64,000 nt of DNA, from positions 1 through 64,000 of the forward strand of contig CANREM010000006.1 in the NCBI GenBank assembly GCA_947629675.1, given 5' to 3'. Positions 23,347 through 31,801 of the stretch are shown in pieces (the first letter of the stretch is position 1; every line of letters starts with the position of its first letter). Position numbers and translations under genes: made by a program. Origin of the DNA: an uncultured Clostridia bacterium (lineage in GTDB: Bacteria > Bacillota > Clostridia > Christensenellales > Borkfalkiaceae). The notes under the pieces are model-generated. The model worked only from the letters and a program-made list of their open reading frames with translations, did not search any database and was not told the origin of the DNA.

Positions 23347-25959
23347 ATGGAACAATATATGTCATCCAAGGAGGAGACGCTCTCCCGCGTCGGGAGCGGG
23401 GAGGGGGGACTCAGCAGCTTCGAGGCCGCCTCCCGCCTCGCAAAAAACGGCAGAAATGTCCTGAAAGAGGGCAAAAAAAAGAGCAAACTCATGCTCTTTT
23501 TTGCACAGTTCAAGGACCTCATGACCCTCATCCTCATCGCGGCCGCCATCCTCTCGGGCGTCCTCGCCTTCCTCACGGGGGATCGCGGGGAACTCGTTGA
23601 CACCGCCATTCTGCTCGCCGTCATCCTTCTCAATGCCGTCGTGGGCTTTTTGCAGGAATATCGGGCGGATGCCGCCATTGCACAGCTCAAAAAACTCTCC
23701 AAGTGTGAGGCAAAAGTCGTCCGCGACGGGAAAGTCATCAAGATCGATGCGGAGGAGCTTGTCGTCGGCGACGTCATCGAACTCGAGGAGGGGGACCGCG
23801 TTCCCGCCGACTGCCGCATCCTCTCGGGCGACAACTTCCGCTGCGACGAATCTGCCCTCACGGGCGAGAGCGTCCCCGTCAAAAAACAGGATTGTATCGT
23901 GCAAAAGGCCGCTCTCTCCGAGCGAAAAAACACCGCCTTCATGTCCACCTTTTGCGTCATGGGAAGTGCCCGCCTTGTCGTCGTCGGGTGCGGCATGGAC
24001 ACCGAAATGGGGCGGATCGCGGCCCTTCTTCACGAGGACCGCGCTTCTCCTTCCCCCCTCGACAGGACGATCGCAAAGCTCGGCAAGATCATCACGATCT
24101 CCGTCCTCCTGGTCGCTCTCATCCTTTTTGCGGGGGGCATGTTCGCGAGACGGCTCTCACTTTTGCAAAATCTCATGGCGGCGATCGCGGTCGCGGTCGC
24201 GGCGATCCCCGAGGGAATGGGGGCGGTCGTCACCGTCATTCTGGCGATGGGCGTCCAGAGGATGGCGGGAAGAAACGCCGTCATCCGAAAGCTCTCCGCA
24301 GTGGAGGCACTCGGGGGCTGCAGCGTCATCTGTTCGGACAAGACGGGCACCCTCACCAAGAACCGCATGACGGTGGAGAGCGTTTCCTGCGGCTTCTCGG
24401 AGGAGAAAAAGGGGGATATATGCGAGCTTTTGCGGTGCATCCGCGTCTGCCACACGGTAAAAGGGAGCGCGGGGAGCTACCTCGGCGATCCCACCGAAGT
24501 CGCCCTTCTCGAATATGCCGACAAGAAGAACTTCGACTTCTCCTTCCGCACCCTCGGCGGCACGCCCTTTTCCTCCGAGCGCAAGATGATGAGCGTTCTC
24601 TCCGAAAGCGATGGAAAGAAAAGACTGTATGTAAAGGGCGGGGCAGACGTCCTCCTGAAGAGGTGTACCAAGCTCCTCACAACAGCGGGCGAGATACCCA
24701 TGTCCGAGGTTTACCGCACAAAAATCAGGGAGACGGCCGACGGATACGCAAAAAACGCCATGCGCGTTTTAGGCTTTGCCTATGGAGAGGACATGCGGGA
24801 GGAGGGGCTTACCTTCATCGGGCTTGCCGCCATGCTCGATCCTCCCAAGGAGGGGGCAAAGGAGGCGGTCGCCGCATGCAAGGGGGCGGGCGTCAAGACG
24901 GTGATGATCACGGGGGACAGCCCCGAGACGGCGTTTGCCATCGCTTCCCGCCTCGGCATTGCCGAAAATATTTCCGAGGTCGCCACGGGAGAGCAGCTCG
25001 ATGCGATGGGCGAGGAGGAGCTTGCACGGCGGGCGAAGTTTTACAGCGTATATGCGCGCGTCTCCCCGGGGCATAAGTCGAGGATCGTCCGCGCCTTAAA
25101 GGCGGGCGGGGAGGTCGTCGCCATGACGGGGGATGGGGTGAACGACGCCCCCGCTCTTCGGGCGGCCGACATCGGCGTTGCAATGGGCTCGGGCACGGAC
25201 GTCACGAAAAACGCCGCCGACGTCGTCATCGCGGACGACGATTTCACCACCATGACGAAGGCGGTCGAGGAGGGGCGGAGCGTCTTTTTCAACATCAAAA
25301 AGACGATCTCCTTCTTCCTTGCGACCAACCTCGCGGAGGTTTTATCCGTACTCATCGTCTCCCTCTTTCTGTGGAGATACGACTTCCTCACCTCCACACA
25401 GCTACTTTGGGTGAATCTCATCACCGACTCTCTGCCCGTCCTCGCCTTGGGCGTGGAAAGAACGGAGGGCGCGATGCTGCGTCCCCCCGTCTCGGACAGA
25501 GAGATCTTTTCCCGAAGGTCACTTTTCCGCATCCTGTTTTTCGGCGTGGCGCAGACTTGCATCCTCGTCACGATGTTCATCTTCGCAAACAGGGCGTGGG
25601 GGAACGGCGTCGCAAGCACGATGGCGTTCGTCACCCTCTCGGGGCTGGAACTTCTGCACGCCTTCAATGTGAGAAGGGAGGATGGCCTCGCCCGTCAAAA
25701 GCCCTTCTCCAACAAGACGCTTCTCCTCACGGTGGGGATCGGAATGCTTCTCTCCGTCCTCCTCGTCGTCATCCCGCCCGTCCGCTCGCTCTTCGATCTC
25801 TCCGCGCTCTCTTTGAAGGAATGGGCGGTCTCGCTCGGGCTATCCTTTGCCATCCTCCCCGTCGGCGTCCTCTATCGGGCCTTCGAGGGCGCAAACGGGA
25901 GGCGGAAAGGGGTCAGAAGGCGCGAAAGACGCATCCCTCTTCGCGAAAGGCAGCGATGA
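23347..25959 (+). CDS. Cation-transporting P-type ATPase (P2, calcium-type)
   Basis: The 870-aa protein has the cation ATPase N-terminal domain and the TGES loop (ESALTGESVPV). The phosphorylation motif CSDKTGTLT (Asp about residue 331) and the hinge MTGDGVNDAPALRAADIG (about residue 593) follow, with paired membrane helices before and after. Helix 4 reads AAIPEGMGAVV and helix 6 region WVNLITDSLPVLALG, close to the PEGL and NxxxD of SERCA/PMCA-like pumps, so Ca2+ export is likely. It is monocistronic. Its 3' end runs 47 nt into the convergent deacetylase gene. No Shine-Dalgarno is seen before the ATG at 23347; an internal ATG at 23359 is also possible. Confidence 0.9.
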   Translation: MEQYMSSKEETLSRVGSGEGGLSSFEAASRLAKNGRNVLKEGKKKSKLMLFFAQFKDLMTLILIAAAILSGVLAFLTGDRGELVDTAILLAVILLNAVVGFLQEYRADAAIAQLKKLSKCEAKVVRDGKVIKIDAEELVVGDVIELEEGDRVPADCRILSGDNFRCDESALTGESVPVKKQDCIVQKAALSERKNTAFMSTFCVMGSARLVVVGCGMDTEMGRIAALLHEDRASPSPLDRTIAKLGKIITISVLLVALILFAGGMFARRLSLLQNLMAAIAVAVAAIPEGMGAVVTVILAMGVQRMAGRNAVIRKLSAVEALGGCSVICSDKTGTLTKNRMTVESVSCGFSEEKKGDICELLRCIRVCHTVKGSAGSYLGDPTEVALLEYADKKNFDFSFRTLGGTPFSSERKMMSVLSESDGKKRLYVKGGADVLLKRCTKLLTTAGEIPMSEVYRTKIRETADGYAKNAMRVLGFAYGEDMREEGLTFIGLAAMLDPPKEGAKEAVAACKGAGVKTVMITGDSPETAFAIASRLGIAENISEVATGEQLDAMGEEELARRAKFYSVYARVSPGHKSRIVRALKAGGEVVAMTGDGVNDAPALRAADIGVAMGSGTDVTKNAADVVIADDDFTTMTKAVEEGRSVFFNIKKTISFFLATNLAEVLSVLIVSLFLWRYDFLTSTQLLWVNLITDSLPVLALGVERTEGAMLRPPVSDREIFSRRSLFRILFFGVAQTCILVTMFIFANRAWGNGVASTMAFVTLSGLELLHAFNVRREDGLARQKPFSNKTLLLTVGIGMLLSVLLVVIPPVRSLFDLSALSLKEWAVSLGLSFAILPVGVLYRAFEGANGRRKGVRRRERRIPLRERQR

Positions 25960-26596
25960 TGGCGGGCAGAGCCTTCGCCGTCTCGGTGCAATCGGCGCGG
26001 TCGTGCATGAGGAGGACGACCTGCCCCTTTCCCGCACTCGTCGAAAGGGCGGTCTTTGCAAGCGTTTCGGCATCCGCATGCGCGATCTCCGAATCGCCGT
26101 TCACCGCATTCCACCATACGATGCGGTATCCCATCTCTTTGAGGAGCTGTTCCTCCCGTGCATGCCTTCCCCCGCCGGGGAAGCGGTACACCCTCGGCGT
26201 GACGCCTGTGACCTTCTCGATGCGCGCGGCACACTTCCCAACGTCCTCTGCAAGGGCCTCCGGCGAGGAGTAGATCATGTCGTAGCGGTGTGTCATGGAA
26301 TGGACGCCGATCGTGTGACCCTCTTTTGCCATCCGCCGTACGACCTCCTCCCGTCCGTCGATCCTCTCGCCGACGAGGAAGAAGGTCGCCTTCACATTCT
26401 CTTCTTTGAGAGTGTCAAGGATCTCCCCAGTCACGACGGTGCTGGGGCCGTCGTCGAAGGTGAGATACACCTCTCGCGCCTCGCTCGCAAAGGTGAAGGC
26501 GGGGGCGGTGGCCGCCATCCGCCCGCTGAAGTGGGCGAGCAGCATGAGAATGATCGCAAACGCCGCAAGGATGTAAAATCCGTTTCGTTTCTGCAT
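25913..26596 (-). CDS. Polysaccharide deacetylase (CE4 family)
   Basis: The 227-aa protein has an N-terminal membrane anchor (FYILAAFAIILMLLAHFSG) and the NodB motifs TFDDGPS (46-52), HSMTHRYD (metal-binding HxxxH), RFPGGGRH, WWNAVNGDSE and LLMHD. These enzymes remove N-acetyl groups from peptidoglycan or chitin-like sugars; the role outside the membrane is probably cell-wall modification. The final 15 codons overlap the end of the convergent P-type ATPase gene. No Shine-Dalgarno is obvious upstream of the ATG. Confidence 0.9.
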   Translation of the reverse strand: MQKRNGFYILAAFAIILMLLAHFSGRMAATAPAFTFASEAREVYLTFDDGPSTVVTGEILDTLKEENVKATFFLVGERIDGREEVVRRMAKEGHTIGVHSMTHRYDMIYSSPEALAEDVGKCAARIEKVTGVTPRVYRFPGGGRHAREEQLLKEMGYRIVWWNAVNGDSEIAHADAETLAKTALSTSAGKGQVVLLMHDRADCTETAKALPAIIAAFREEGCVFRAF

Positions 26597-26633
26597 ATCA
26601 GAAGTTTGCGCCGAATTTCGTTGATTATGAGGT

Positions 26634-26665
26634 CGCGCCGCCCGAAAAAATCATGGGGCGGCGCG
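26634..26665. repeat. Inverted repeat between divergent genes
   Basis: A perfect 10-bp stem cgcgccgccc / gggcggcgcg with a 12-nt loop lies between the deacetylase and dehydrogenase starts. It could be a regulator site or a transcript hairpin. Confidence 0.4.
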
Positions 26666-26701
26666 CGCATACTTCCAAAACTTCAGAGACATACTTTTGG
26701 C

Positions 26702-27604
26702 ATGAAACAGGAAAAGAATATGCCGCAGAGTACGGAGGAAAAGGAAAAAGCGGGGGAGAAAAAGCAGGAAGAGAGACCCGCTTCGACGCATTACGAGCAT
26801 TCCATGTCCGCAAGACGCACCGCAGTTGTTGTCGGCGCCTCCTCGGGGATCGGGCGGGAGACCGCCCTTCGGCTGCTCTCGAAGGGGTACCGCGTCTACA
26901 ATGTCTCACGCACTCCCTTCAAGGGGGACCGCATCAAGAGCTTTTCCGCAGACGCCGCCCTCGAGGGGGAGATCGCGCGGGCTGTGAAGAGCGCGGGCGA
27001 CGAGGCGGGGGCGATCGACCTCTTCGTCTATTCGGCGGGCTTTTCCATGGCCGCGCCCATCGAGTACGCGAAGAGCGGGGACTATCGGTATCTTTTCGAG
27101 GTCAACTACTTCGGCGCGGTGGAGGCACTCCGCGCGGCGGCTCCTTTTTTGAAGAGGAGAGGGGGAAGGGCGATCCTCGTCGGCTCTTTAGGCGGCGATA
27201 TGCCCATTCCCTACGATAGTTTCTATTCCTCCTCCAAGGCCGCCCTCTGCATGCTCGCACGCGAGGCGGATATGGAACTTCGCCCTCACGGCGTACGGGT
27301 GAGCGCGCTCCTTCCCGCGGGGACGGCAACGGACTTTACCTACAACCGGAAGGTGTATGGCGAAGAGGAGAGCCTTGGCTATTCTCCCTCGGTGAAGAAG
27401 GCCTCGGCCGCGCTCGCCAATATGGAGCAGGGCGGCATGAGCCCCTCGCTCGTCGCAGAGGCCGTCTTGAAGCTCTCCGCAAAGCGCAATCCGCCTCCCG
27501 TCTCCTCGGTCAACGGTAAGTATAACTTCCTCCGCTATGTGAATAAGATGCTCCCCGAGCGCGTCACCGACTGGTTCGTCCGCAAAAAATTCAACCAGAG
27601 ATAA
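26702..27604 (+). CDS. Short-chain dehydrogenase/reductase
   Basis: The 300-aa protein has the Rossmann motif VVVGASSGIGRE (about 42-53), LFVYSAGFS in place of NNAG, and the catalytic Ser...Tyr-xxx-Lys (VGSLGG then FYSSSKAAL). The first about 35 residues are charged (KQEKNMPQSTEEKEKAGEKKQEE) and precede the family core, which begins MSARRTAVVVGAS at 26804. The true start may be 26702, 26720 or 26804; aggaaaag precedes 26720. Substrate unknown. The track's larger ORF from 25847 is antisense to the deacetylase and wrong upstream. Confidence 0.85.
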   Translation: MKQEKNMPQSTEEKEKAGEKKQEERPASTHYEHSMSARRTAVVVGASSGIGRETALRLLSKGYRVYNVSRTPFKGDRIKSFSADAALEGEIARAVKSAGDEAGAIDLFVYSAGFSMAAPIEYAKSGDYRYLFEVNYFGAVEALRAAAPFLKRRGGRAILVGSLGGDMPIPYDSFYSSSKAALCMLAREADMELRPHGVRVSALLPAGTATDFTYNRKVYGEEESLGYSPSVKKASAALANMEQGGMSPSLVAEAVLKLSAKRNPPPVSSVNGKYNFLRYVNKMLPERVTDWFVRKKFNQR

Positions 27605-27610
27605 GGTACC

Positions 27611-27743
27611 GCGTCGTCCTGAGTGTCTCGCGTCGTCCTGAGTGTCTCGCGTCATCCTGAGTGTTTCGCGTCATCCTGAGTGTTTCGCGTCATCCTGAGT
27701 GTTTCGCGTCATCCTGAGTGTTTCGTGTCATCCTGAGCTTGTC
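27611..27743. repeat. 19-bp tandem repeat array
   Basis: Six copies of gcgtcatcctgagtgtttc begin at 27611, 27630, 27649, 27668, 27687 and 27706, with a seventh partial copy at 27725 that runs into tcctgagcttgtcgaaggatcccc. The first two copies have g for a and the first three have c for t at fixed positions. There are no unique spacers, so it is not CRISPR. The unit equals the first part of a dispersed repeat also seen near 39190, 39400, 40320 and 59272. Confidence 0.9.
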
Positions 27744-28000
27744 GAAGGATCCCCCTATACGAAGTCCCCAAAAAAGCTTCCCCCATCCATGGGGGGAAGC
27801 TGTCACGCTCTACGTGACTGATGAGGGTTGGTTCCCAAATGGTGGTATCATATGCCCCTCATCCGTCGCCGAAGGCGACACCTTCCCCCCCGAGGGGGGA
27901 AGGCTTCTAAATATCCTCAGAATGACGCGAATCCCCTAACCACTAAACCCTAACCACTATTCCCTAACTCCCTTTTTCATTCTTCATTCATAAAAAATTT
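27744..28000. repeat. Dispersed intergenic repeat modules
   Basis: This gap holds the gaaggatccccctatacgaagtcc module. A hairpin module follows: agcttcccccatccatggggggaagct, then gtcacgctctacgtgactgatgagggttgg. A related unit cccctcatccgtcgccgaaggcgacacc-ttccccccc-gaggggggaaggctt comes next, then a pyrimidine-rich tail with ccctaaccac repeats. Close relatives occur at 40320-40441, 41237-41300 and 49008-49080. No gene is visible. Confidence 0.75.
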
Positions 28001-28039
28001 GCAGGTTGCTTGACGGTCAACCTGCTTTTATATTATAAT
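28001..28039 (+). promoter_or_regulatory. Promoter of the PurL-like gene with overlapping palindrome
   Basis: TTGACG (28010-28015), 18-nt spacer, TATAAT (28034-28039). The -35 box sits in the loop of an inverted repeat gcaggttg (28001-28008) / caacctgc (28018-28025), which could be an operator. With flanking A and T runs it could also act as a terminator of incoming transcription. Confidence 0.6.
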
Positions 28040-28095
28040 ATGGTTGAATTTTTTCATCCGACAGATTTGGGACGCTTGCACCCGAGGAGGAACCC

Positions 28096-31000
28096 ATGAT
28101 ACGCCGATTTTATGCAGAAAAAAAACCGCTGTGCGACCGTGAAGCCGAGACGCTCCTGAGGGAAATCGTCTCCGTCCTCAAGATCTCCTCGGTGAGAAGC
28201 GTCCGCATCCTCTATCGCTACGACATCGAGGGCGATGACGCATTTCCCGCCGCGGAGCTGCTTTCGGACAGCACGACCCTCCTTCAGGTGCATGCCGACC
28301 TTTCCGGGGCGAGGGTGTTCGCCGCGCAGCCTTTGGATGGGGAAGGGGCGGCCGCACTCTCCCGCTTTCGCGATCTCGTCGGGAGCGGCAACGCCGAAGG
28401 CGTGCGCTTTGCCAAGCTCTTTGCGCTCTATGGAGAGATCTCGGAGGAGGAACTTTCCGCCGTCAAAAATTATGTCTTTTTGGGGAGGAACATGCGCGAG
28501 GCGAGCCTCTCTCTCTTAACTCCCCCCGAAAAAGAGGACCCCGTGTCCGCGTTTGGCACCGATCCGCTCGGTGGCTTCCGCGATTTGGACGTGGGGGGCC
28601 TCGAAAAGCTCAAAAAAGAGCTGACCCTCGACATGGGGGCTACCGAACTTGTCTGTGTGCAGGAGTATTTCAAGTCGGAATACCGCGACCCGACGGAGAC
28701 GGAACTGCGCTTTTTCGATGCGTTCTACCGATATGATTTCTTCGCGCGCTCCTCCCCGATCGCGGGGAGAAGAGAGGGCCTTCTCGGCCGCGCAGAGGCG
28801 TCATGCACGCTTGCCCAACGGACGCATGGCGACGAACGGCCCTTGTCCCTTCAGACGCTTGCAGACCTTCCCGGGCGTCTCGCAGAGGGGCGCGCCGCGA
28901 AGAGGACGGACGGCGGAGAGGAGGGAAAATACCACTTCCTTTCTCAAACGCAGCCGCTCTTTTCCTCCCCCTTCGGTGCAGTGAAAGTGTTTGCCGCGGG
29001 CGAAACGGGGGAGGACATCTCCCTGAAAAAAGCGCGCGAACTGCTTGCCGAGCGGGAGGGCAAACGCCTCTTCGAAGCCGGGATCGCGATGGGCGAAGTC
29101 GCCGTTTTTTGCGGCGGGAAACACGACAGAAATTTCGACCTCTACCTCTCAAACGAAGTGGAGGAGAGTGCGGCCGCGGCCGTTCCGGGCGATAAGATCG
29201 TGCTGTTTGGCGAGGATGACTTGGGGGCAACGCTCGGCCGTCTTTTGCGGGAGGAGCGGGACGCGGGCGTCATCAAGGGCGCATCCCGCCTTTGGAAGGG
29301 CGTCGCCGTCACCGCCTCCGAGCTTGCCGACGGCGTCGATTTAGACGTGGACGCCGTCCTTACATTCTATAAAAAAGACGCCGCCATATCTCTCTTTGCA
29401 GCGCAAACGGGGGCGGCAGTTCTTACAAGTTCGCGGGAGGCGGAGGCCCTTCTCGGTCGCGCCTTGAAGGCGGGGATCCCTGCCGCCGTCGTCGCTACCG
29501 TCACCGAGATCCCCCGTATCGCCTTGCGCATTTCGGGAAAGATCGCCGCGAGCATCTCGCACGCCTTTCTCCAAAGCGGCGGTGCGGGGAGGAGCCTTGT
29601 CATCCATGCGGAGGAGCCGACCTTGCCCGAAAGGACACTTCCCACCGATTTTGCGGCGGGGATGCGCGCACTTGCGGGGGAGAAGCGTTTCCGCTTGCAG
29701 AGGTCTCTTTCCGCAAAATACGACTTTTCCGTCGGCGGACATGCTCTGCTTTCCCCCTTCGGCGGAAAGACGAGCGCAACGCCGTTGCAGGCCTCCGTAT
29801 TCCGCACGGGCGGCGGCGAGGCACTCTATCTCGCCCAAAGTGGGGGATTCAGGGAGGGAATCCCCTTCCATGCGGCCTATTTTGCCGCAGTCGAGAGCGT
29901 CACAAAGCTCATCGCGGCGGGCGCGGATCTCGAAGATATCCGCCTCTATACAAGGGCATATCTTTCGCGCGACAACGCACTTCCGGAGGCGATGTATGCC
30001 GCCGCACTCGGCGCGTGCAAGGCGGCGATCGACCTCGGCATTTTTTCGGAAAGCCATATGCAGCCCCTCTTTGAAGAGGGGGAAGGCTCGGCGTTTCTCT
30101 CCGTTGCGGCCGCAGAGGGGGCGGAGAAGGACGTCTCCTCGCCCGAATTCAAGGGAGCCTCCCACAGGGTCGTCCTGCTTGCGCCGGCCTGCGACGGGGA
30201 TGGACTGCCCGTCCCGCATTCTCTCATCAAAAATTGCAAGATCGTCACCGCGCTCATGCGGGCGGACAAGGTCCTCGCGGCCTACGCGCTCGGCAGCGGC
30301 GGCGTCGCGGAGGGAGTGCTGAAATGTTGCCTCGGCAATGAGATCGGCTTCCGCTTTTCGGACATGGTATCTATGGAGAGCGTCTTTTCTCCCAAATACG
30401 GCGCGTTTATCCTCGAACTCAACGACGAGACGGAGGTGGGGGAGGAGATCGGCCGGACCACCCTTGCGGAGACGGTCGCACGCGGGCTGGACCTCGTGCC
30501 GCTCGTCGTCTTAAAGGAACTTTCCGATGATGGCACATCGTCCGCGGAGGCCGACCGTAAGGTCGTCGAAGGGGAGACGGAGAACGTCACAAATTTCAAG
30601 AAGAATCACTATAGTTCCACGGTTTGCATCCAAAAGCCGCACGTCCTTCTGCCCGTCTTTCGGGGGATGAACGGCGCGGAGGACACCGCGCGGGCGTTTG
30701 AAAAGGCGGGGGCCGAAGTGGAACGCTTCCCCCTCACGGCGCACGGAATCGAAGAGACAAAGAGGGCGCGCTCCCTGCTTGGTGCCCGCATCCGCGAGAG
30801 CAATATTTTATACTTCGCAGACGGGATCGAGGGGGACCATGTCTGCGGTCTGAGCAAATTTATCGCAAAATTCATGCAGGACGAGGAGGTGTTTTCGGCG
30901 ATTTCGGAGCTTCTTTCCGGCCGAGAGGGCCTTGTCGGCGGCGAAGGCGTCGGGATGGGCGTCCTCCTTCGCCTCGGCCTCCTGCCGGGCGGGGCCCCCG

Positions 31001-31416
31001 CTACTCCCGAAGAGGACGCACCCAAGTTCGTCTCCGGCGAGAGCTTTTGCCGCATCGCGAGCGTGCGCGTCTCCTCCGCCGATTCCCCGTGGCTTGCGGG
31101 GGTGAATGCGGGCGATGTGTTCCGCATCCCCGTCTGTGGCGCGGGCAGGCTCGTCTGCCCTTCGAACGTCGCGAAAAAACTTTCGGAGAACGGGCAAGTC
31201 ATGACGCAGTTCGTCGATCGGGAGGGCAATGCCGCCCAAATCTTTGAGGGCAGAGCTGCCAACCCTCTTGCCATCGAGGGGCTTCTCTCCCCCGACGGGA
31301 AGGTTTTCGGACGTCTCGGCCGCTCCTCCGTCTCCTTCGGCGGGCTGTACCGCAACGCACAGGGGGCATTCAACATGAAACTCTTCGACAGCGCGGTCAG
31401 ATATTTCCGAAGATGA
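28096..31416 (+). CDS. PurL-family (FGAM synthase-like) protein lacking catalytic motifs
   Basis: The 1106-aa protein aligns by eye along its whole length with the large single-chain PurL. VQEYFKSEYRDPTETELRFFDAFY corresponds to the linker entry. LLSPFGGKTSATPLQASVF, FHAAYFAAVESVTKLIAAGADLEDI, SPEFKGASHRVVLLAPACDGDGLP and VLAAYALGSGGVAEGVLKCCLGNEIGF match the synthase domains, and HVLLPVFRGMNGAEDTARAFEKAGAE opens the glutaminase domain. Yet the motifs that do chemistry are gone: no DHCRHTTF after the linker, no THNHPTEIEPFGG, no GGKDSMSG, and the glutaminase nucleophile segment GICNGFQ reads GEGVGMG. It should not make FGAM. It has its own promoter and Shine-Dalgarno (gaggagg) and normal codon use, so it is expressed rather than decaying. 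No purine genes are next to it. Confidence 0.8.
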   Translation: MIRRFYAEKKPLCDREAETLLREIVSVLKISSVRSVRILYRYDIEGDDAFPAAELLSDSTTLLQVHADLSGARVFAAQPLDGEGAAALSRFRDLVGSGNAEGVRFAKLFALYGEISEEELSAVKNYVFLGRNMREASLSLLTPPEKEDPVSAFGTDPLGGFRDLDVGGLEKLKKELTLDMGATELVCVQEYFKSEYRDPTETELRFFDAFYRYDFFARSSPIAGRREGLLGRAEASCTLAQRTHGDERPLSLQTLADLPGRLAEGRAAKRTDGGEEGKYHFLSQTQPLFSSPFGAVKVFAAGETGEDISLKKARELLAEREGKRLFEAGIAMGEVAVFCGGKHDRNFDLYLSNEVEESAAAAVPGDKIVLFGEDDLGATLGRLLREERDAGVIKGASRLWKGVAVTASELADGVDLDVDAVLTFYKKDAAISLFAAQTGAAVLTSSREAEALLGRALKAGIPAAVVATVTEIPRIALRISGKIAASISHAFLQSGGAGRSLVIHAEEPTLPERTLPTDFAAGMRALAGEKRFRLQRSLSAKYDFSVGGHALLSPFGGKTSATPLQASVFRTGGGEALYLAQSGGFREGIPFHAAYFAAVESVTKLIAAGADLEDIRLYTRAYLSRDNALPEAMYAAALGACKAAIDLGIFSESHMQPLFEEGEGSAFLSVAAAEGAEKDVSSPEFKGASHRVVLLAPACDGDGLPVPHSLIKNCKIVTALMRADKVLAAYALGSGGVAEGVLKCCLGNEIGFRFSDMVSMESVFSPKYGAFILELNDETEVGEEIGRTTLAETVARGLDLVPLVVLKELSDDGTSSAEADRKVVEGETENVTNFKKNHYSSTVCIQKPHVLLPVFRGMNGAEDTARAFEKAGAEVERFPLTAHGIEETKRARSLLGARIRESNILYFADGIEGDHVCGLSKFIAKFMQDEEVFSAISELLSGREGLVGGEGVGMGVLLRLGLLPGGAPATPEEDAPKFVSGESFCRIASVRVSSADSPWLAGVNAGDVFRIPVCGAGRLVCPSNVAKKLSENGQVMTQFVDREGNAAQIFEGRAANPLAIEGLLSPDGKVFGRLGRSSVSFGGLYRNAQGAFNMKLFDSAVRYFRR

Positions 31417-31455
31417 GATTTTGAGATCTTTCACGTTGGGAAATTCAGGCCAAGA

Positions 31456-31481
31456 AAAATCCACCCGTTCGGGTGGATTTT
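31456..31481. terminator. Bidirectional terminator between PurL-like and XRE genes
   Basis: A perfect 11-bp stem aaaatccaccc / gggtggatttt with loop gttc, flanked by A and T runs, serves both convergent genes. Confidence 0.85.
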
Positions 31482-31686
31482 AATCTTTAGTACGGCCGAG
31501 AAGATAATCGGTACTCGTGTTCAAAAGATCGGCAATGGCGATGAGAGTATCGAAGGAGCATTCCCTGTCGCCCGTTTCCCAATAGGAGACGAGACGGGGC
31601 GTTACATTGAGTTTTTCGGCTACCTGTTTCCTCGTAAGTCCCATTTCGGTGCGTAGTTCGCGGAGACGACGGTTAAAATCACTCAT
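31480..31686 (-). CDS. XRE-family transcriptional regulator
   Basis: The 68-aa protein is a single HTH_3 domain: RRLRELRTEMGLTRKQVAEKLNVTPRLVSYWETGDRECSFDTLIAIADLLNTSTDYLLG. It is divergent from a lipoprotein gene across a 115-nt region with three matching palindromes, which are probably its operators. A small stand-alone repressor with autoregulation is the simplest reading. Confidence 0.9.
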   Translation of the reverse strand: MSDFNRRLRELRTEMGLTRKQVAEKLNVTPRLVSYWETGDRECSFDTLIAIADLLNTSTDYLLGRTKD

Positions 31687-31696
31687 AAAAATATTT

Positions 31697-31774
31697 TAGA
31701 ACAAAATGTTCTAAAATACTTGACAAGGAACAGAATGTTCCTATATCATATTGAAAGACAGAACGAAATGTTCT
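31697..31774. promoter_or_regulatory. Three-operator control region of the XRE regulator and the divergent lipoprotein
   Basis: Three 15-bp palindromes fit rGAACrnaATGTTCy: agaacaaaatgttct (31698-31712), ggaacagaatgttcc (31727-31741) and agaacgaaatgttct (31760-31774). The lipoprotein promoter is TTGACA (31720-31725) and TATCAT (31744-31749) with an 18-nt spacer, so the middle site lies between -35 and -10. The half-sites GAAC/GTTC are 5 nt apart, unlike the 4 nt of the Gram-positive SOS box. Repression by the neighbouring XRE protein is inferred. Confidence 0.8.
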
Positions 31775-31801
31775 GAAATAAACCCAAAGGAGAAATTTCG
31801 G

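Noticed and set aside
25847-26700. N-terminal extension of the short-chain dehydrogenase
   Set aside because: It is antisense to the well-supported polysaccharide deacetylase gene.
27611-27743. Possible CRISPR array
   Set aside because: The repeats are directly adjacent with no spacers and no cas genes are present.
28096-31416. Functional FGAM synthase (purL)
   Set aside because: The ATP, FGAR and glutaminase active-site motifs are missing, although the fold is recognisable.
31697-31774. LexA/DinR SOS boxes
   Set aside because: The GAAC and GTTC half-sites are 5 nt apart, not 4, and the adjacent gene encodes an XRE regulator, which explains them better.
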